Below are positions 61,592-64,000 of a stretch of 64,000 bases of DNA, in pieces. The notes beneath the pieces are model-generated. The model was not told where the DNA came from. It worked only from the letters and a program-made list of their open reading frames with translations, and searched no databases. How positions within the stretch are numbered: position 1 is the stretch's first letter; every line of letters begins with the position of its first letter. This DNA is from CALBPI01 sp038531945 (GTDB lineage Bacteria > Pseudomonadota > Gammaproteobacteria > Steroidobacterales > Woeseiaceae): assembly GCA_038531945.1 (NCBI GenBank), contig JBCBBH010000003.1, positions 372,001-436,000 of the forward strand, given 5' to 3'. A program made the position numbers and the translations under genes.

Positions 61592-62070
61592 ATAACTAAC
61601 CGAGTTTTGTGTGCGGCGATTGCTCTGTGCATGAGTAGACTGATACGGCGTGAAAACCCAACGTTAGTCCAAGGTAGCTAATTTCGATTCTCCTGTTCAA
61701 TGCTGCCGCGACTGTTGGGAATATCCCTTCGCACAGAGCACATCTATTGGGAAGATCGCAGCCGCGCGACACTTTGGCATGAATTTGCCGGCAGCCGCGT
61801 GCCTAGACCTGTCGAATTAGCAAAACGAATGCGAACAGTAGGTCGAGGCCCGCTTCGGATATGTTTGCGAAGCCCCAGACACCGAGCTCCGGAGAAGCCA
61901 TGCCCGAGCGGAGCGGACGAGATCCTGCACTTCCAGTAAGCCATCGATGGTCATAATCAACCGAACGGTGCGAACTCCGACGCTCTTTCGGGCATGGAGT
62001 TGAATTTCGGCATTGGAGTCGCCTATCGAGCCGCAAGTTCCGCTCAATTCGCAGATGCCGACCTGAAATA
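61592..62070. other. Right non-coding region of the transposon
   Basis: 479 bp between the Het-C start and the right end sites, without a convincing gene: the small frames here have neither ribosome sites nor recognisable protein features. The Het-C promoter must lie at its left edge. The rest may carry more TnsB sites or a small RNA. I could see no repeat clearly matching the end motifs. Confidence 0.4.
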
Positions 62071-62136
62071 CGGACACTTCTTGGTATCTCGGGACGACGA
62101 AATGTCCGTTCCGGACAAACCATGCTCCCGTACGCA
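62071..62136. repeat. Right transposon end with putative TnsB sites
   Basis: Read on the reverse strand: TGCGTACGGGAGCATGG (62120-62136), then TTTGTCCG (62112-62119), and TACCAAGAAGTGTCCG (62071-62086), which differs from the left 16-mer at one position. Between these is GTCCGTTCCGGAC, an extra inverted pair of cores. The second site lies further inside than its left counterpart (50 versus 33 bp from the end), so the two ends are similar but not equal. Confidence 0.88.
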
Positions 62137-62141
62137 TGAAG
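62137..62141. repeat. Target-site duplication, right (TGAAG)
   Basis: Direct match of the left duplication 40575-40579. It is followed by the remainder of the target-site repeat (62141-62178) and the tRNA gene. Confidence 0.92.
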
Positions 62142-62162
62142 CGTCTGAACGTCGCTGAGAAT

Positions 62163-62239
<77 letters not shown>

Positions 62240-62409
62240 GCCCGGCTGCGAATCATAGCAGTTGTCCCGCACGCGGTGTCCCGAAATCCGTTGTCGATCA
62301 AAAAAACGCGAAACACAATGCAACCGTTCGCCGTCTCGCTGCATCTAAGATTTACAGAAGGCCGACGCGGCCTTGGCATTTTCGCCTCAATTTGGCGCGG
62401 GAGACAGTC

Positions 62410-62736
62410 ATGAACGTGCAGATCGACGGAACGACGGTGGTGACACAAGGCATCGCAGGCAGTGCGGGAGTCGTCGCCTGGAGCACGGGTTTTTTCTTTG
62501 TCGCGGCACTGTGTTTGCTGGTTGGTGCGGGTATCGCCATGGCGAAGCCGCAACTGGTCAATCGGCGGCTCGTCCTGAATGGAACGCCGGTCATGTTGAT
62601 GCTGGCGATTATGTTTGTGTCGGCGAGCGGAATGGTGATCGCTGTAGACCAGGTTAGTGACCTGTTCGCTCCGGTCGAGACGGCTGAATGCAGCGATGGC
62701 GGATCACCGATGAGCGGCTTCGTTTCAGCGCCGTAA
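62410..62736 (+). CDS. Small two-helix membrane protein, hypothetical
   Basis: 108 residues from the ATG at 62410; GGGAG lies 8 bp upstream. Two hydrophobic segments: WSTGFFFVAALCLLVGAGIAM (about 23-43) and GTPVMLMLAIMFVSASGMVIAV (about 58-79), joined by a short basic loop. No family recognised. It is not adjacent to any gene that indicates its role. Confidence 0.6.
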   Translation: MNVQIDGTTVVTQGIAGSAGVVAWSTGFFFVAALCLLVGAGIAMAKPQLVNRRLVLNGTPVMLMLAIMFVSASGMVIAVDQVSDLFAPVETAECSDGGSPMSGFVSAP

Positions 62737-62799
62737 ACGCGATTTGAAAATCGCATCGCGAAGGCTCTTCGCGCGCAGCGAGTCGCTATAATTGGCGAT

Positions 62800-63162
62800 A
62801 TGGCTGACGACCCCAATAACTCGCAAGATACTCTGCTTGCGTTGACCGACAACATTGAACATGAGCTCAGGCGTCTCGATTTATGGTCGGACACGCGGCC
62901 AGATGCGGATGCTCTGTCGAGCGAACAACCGTTTTGCTATGACACACTCGATTTCTCGCAGTGGATGCAGTGGATTTTCTTGCCGCGAATTCGTGAAGTG
63001 CTGAGTGCGCAACGCCAGATGCCCGGGCAGAGCAATATCCACGCGTATGCGGAAGAGGCGCTAAAGAACACGCCGTACGACGGCGATCAGCTGCTGTTCT
63101 TGATCAAGACGTTCGATGAGCTGATCGCCACAGCGGGCGACCAGTCACCGTTGGACAGTTAG
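62800..63162 (+). CDS. yqcC: YqcC family protein
   Basis: 120 residues. The family core LLALTDNIEHELRRLDLWSDT and CYDTLDFSQWMQWIFLPRIREVL, then NIHAYAEEAL, match YqcC (DUF446), a small cytoplasmic protein found in many Gammaproteobacteria and often next to pseudouridine synthase truC. Function unknown. It is convergent with rpoD, with 1 bp between the stop codons. Confidence 0.88.
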   Translation: MADDPNNSQDTLLALTDNIEHELRRLDLWSDTRPDADALSSEQPFCYDTLDFSQWMQWIFLPRIREVLSAQRQMPGQSNIHAYAEEALKNTPYDGDQLLFLIKTFDELIATAGDQSPLDS

Positions 63163-63163
63163 A

Positions 63164-64000
63164 TCAGTCTTCGAGAAGGAAGCTTCGGAGTTGGTCCGAC
63201 CGGCTCGGATGGCGCAGCTTGCGCAGGGCTTTGGCCTCAATCTGACGAATCCGCTCACGCGTGACGTCAAACTGCTTGCCGACTTCCTCAAGTGTGTGGT
63301 CGGTATTCATGTCGATACCAAACCGCATCCGCAGGACTTTCGCCTCGCGCGGAGTCAGCCCCGCGAGAACGCCATGCGTCGTCTCTTTCAGACCCTCACT
63401 CGTTGCGGAATCGATCGGTGAGTGGACCGTTGTGTCCTCAATGAAATCGCCAAGATGCGAATCTTCATCGTCCCCGATCGGTGTTTCCATCGAGATTGGC
63501 TCTTTGGCGATCTTCAGAACCTTGCGCACCTTGTCTTCCGGCATCTCCATGCGTTCCGCCAGTTCTTCCGGCAACGGCTCACGACCCATTTCCTGAAGCA
63601 TCTGACGCGAGATGCGGTTCAGTTTGTTGATCGTTTCGATCATATGGACCGGAATTCGAATCGTGCGTGCCTGGTCAGCGATCGAGCGCGTAATCGCCTG
63701 GCGAATCCACCAGGTAGCGTAGGTCGAAAATTTGTAACCACGGCGGTACTCGAACTTGTCGACCGCTTTCATCAAACCGATGTTGCCTTCCTGGATCAGG
63801 TCCAGGAACTGCAAACCCCGGTTGGTGTATTTCTTCGCGATCGAGATGACGAGACGCAGGTTGGCCTCAACCATTTCTTTCTTCGCGCGGCGCGCTTTCG
63901 CCTCGCCGATCGACATCGCCCGGTTGATTTCCTTGATCTGCGCAATCGTCAGTGACGTACGCTCTTCCATTGCCACGAGCTTACGCTGTGCCCGCAAGAT
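63164..64000 (-). CDS. rpoD: RNA polymerase sigma-70 factor RpoD, C-terminal part
   Basis: The reverse-strand frame is open to the window edge (the codon upstream of 63997 is within the gene), so the N-terminal two thirds lie outside. Region 2.3-2.4 FEYRRGYKFSTYATWWIRQAITR, region 3 and region 4.2 VGKQFDVTRERIRQIEAKALRKLRHPSRS are all present, ending RSFLLED. Principal housekeeping sigma factor. The tRNA-Ile gene and YqcC lie beyond its 3' end. Confidence 0.96.
   Translation of the reverse strand: MLRAQRKLVAMEERTSLTIAQIKEINRAMSIGEAKARRAKKEMVEANLRLVISIAKKYTNRGLQFLDLIQEGNIGLMKAVDKFEYRRGYKFSTYATWWIRQAITRSIADQARTIRIPVHMIETINKLNRISRQMLQEMGREPLPEELAERMEMPEDKVRKVLKIAKEPISMETPIGDDEDSHLGDFIEDTTVHSPIDSATSEGLKETTHGVLAGLTPREAKVLRMRFGIDMNTDHTLEEVGKQFDVTRERIRQIEAKALRKLRHPSRSDQLRSFLLED

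Larger units (their letters stand above)
40580..62136. mobile_element. Tn7-like transposon inserted beside tRNA-Ile
   Basis: 21,557 bp between two inverted terminal repeats with a TGAAG target duplication. Genes: fused TnsA-TnsB, a 72-residue coupled ORF, TnsC and one TniQ (52203-57175), two HTH proteins, and cargo on both sides. The terminal 17 bp (TGCGTACGGGAGCATGG) are identical at the two ends; after two mismatches TGTCCG also matches, giving 23 of 25. The end nearer the tRNA lies 26 bp from its CCA terminus if the duplication is counted. Intact DDE and nuclease residues, walker motifs and fresh ends suggest a functional and recent insertion. No Cas genes, CRISPR array or tyrosine integrase was found inside. 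Confidence 0.93.

Noticed and set aside
40580..62136. Possible tyrosine-integrase island at the tRNA
   Set aside because: The tRNA-end repeats suggested a phage or ICE at first, but no integrase gene is present and the TGAAG duplication with terminal inverted repeats at both ends fits a transposon.
61700..62137. Short frames of 79-106 residues in the right non-coding region
   Set aside because: No ribosome sites, low-complexity Arg/Pro/Ser composition and mutual overlap on both strands; they look like chance frames.

Overview
The window is a gammaproteobacterial chromosome segment. RpoD, YqcC, an AcrB-type RND pump with a NodT-type outer-membrane factor, many outer-membrane and lipoprotein genes and the gene packing point there. 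The carbon genes (acetyl-CoA synthetase, SGLT-type symporter plus GH36 alpha-galactosidase, DcaP-like porin) suggest a free-living aerobic heterotroph. I cannot name the genus.

Core chromosome, 1-40.1 kb. From the left: an acetate-activation locus (acs, divergent CBS/DUF294 protein and exonuclease); a galactoside uptake and hydrolysis pair; a PLP decarboxylase; small envelope proteins; a DesK/DesR-type two-component system in one run with an ABC-2 exporter and a CIA30-domain protein; a PlsC-like acyltransferase and a HAD phosphatase; a DUF4382 lipoprotein leading an ECF-sigma operon with a DUF3106 protein; lipid or ester genes; an OMF-MFP-RND tripartite efflux operon; an EAL phosphodiesterase; a LysR/cupin/UDG run; a DcaP-like porin; and a BlaI-M56-esterase operon with two clear BlaI-type operator boxes.

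Mobile region, 40.1-62.2 kb. A complete 21.6-kb Tn7-like transposon lies at 40580-62136. It has perfect 17-bp terminal inverted repeats that continue imperfectly to 25 bp, a second inverted pair of putative TnsB sites, and a 5-bp target duplication (TGAAG). It inserted 21 bp beyond the CCA end of a tRNA-Ile(CAU) gene that sits downstream of rpoD. Its transposition genes are a fused tnsA-tnsB, a 72-codon coupled ORF, tnsC and one tniQ. No Cas genes, CRISPR array, second tniQ or tnsE are visible. Cargo flanks the operon on both sides: to the left, a type I restriction-modification system with a YgjP-like peptidase, a possible PD-(D/E)XK protein, and a HEPN gene followed by an HNH-like gene; to the right, an unrecognised 802-residue protein convergent with a Het-C-family protein. 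Beside the left end are tandem copies of the pre-insertion site, each carrying the last 16 bp of the tRNA, and a 144-bp MITE-like palindromic element.

Right flank, 62.2-64 kb: the tRNA, a small membrane protein, YqcC and the C-terminal part of RpoD resume the core chromosome.
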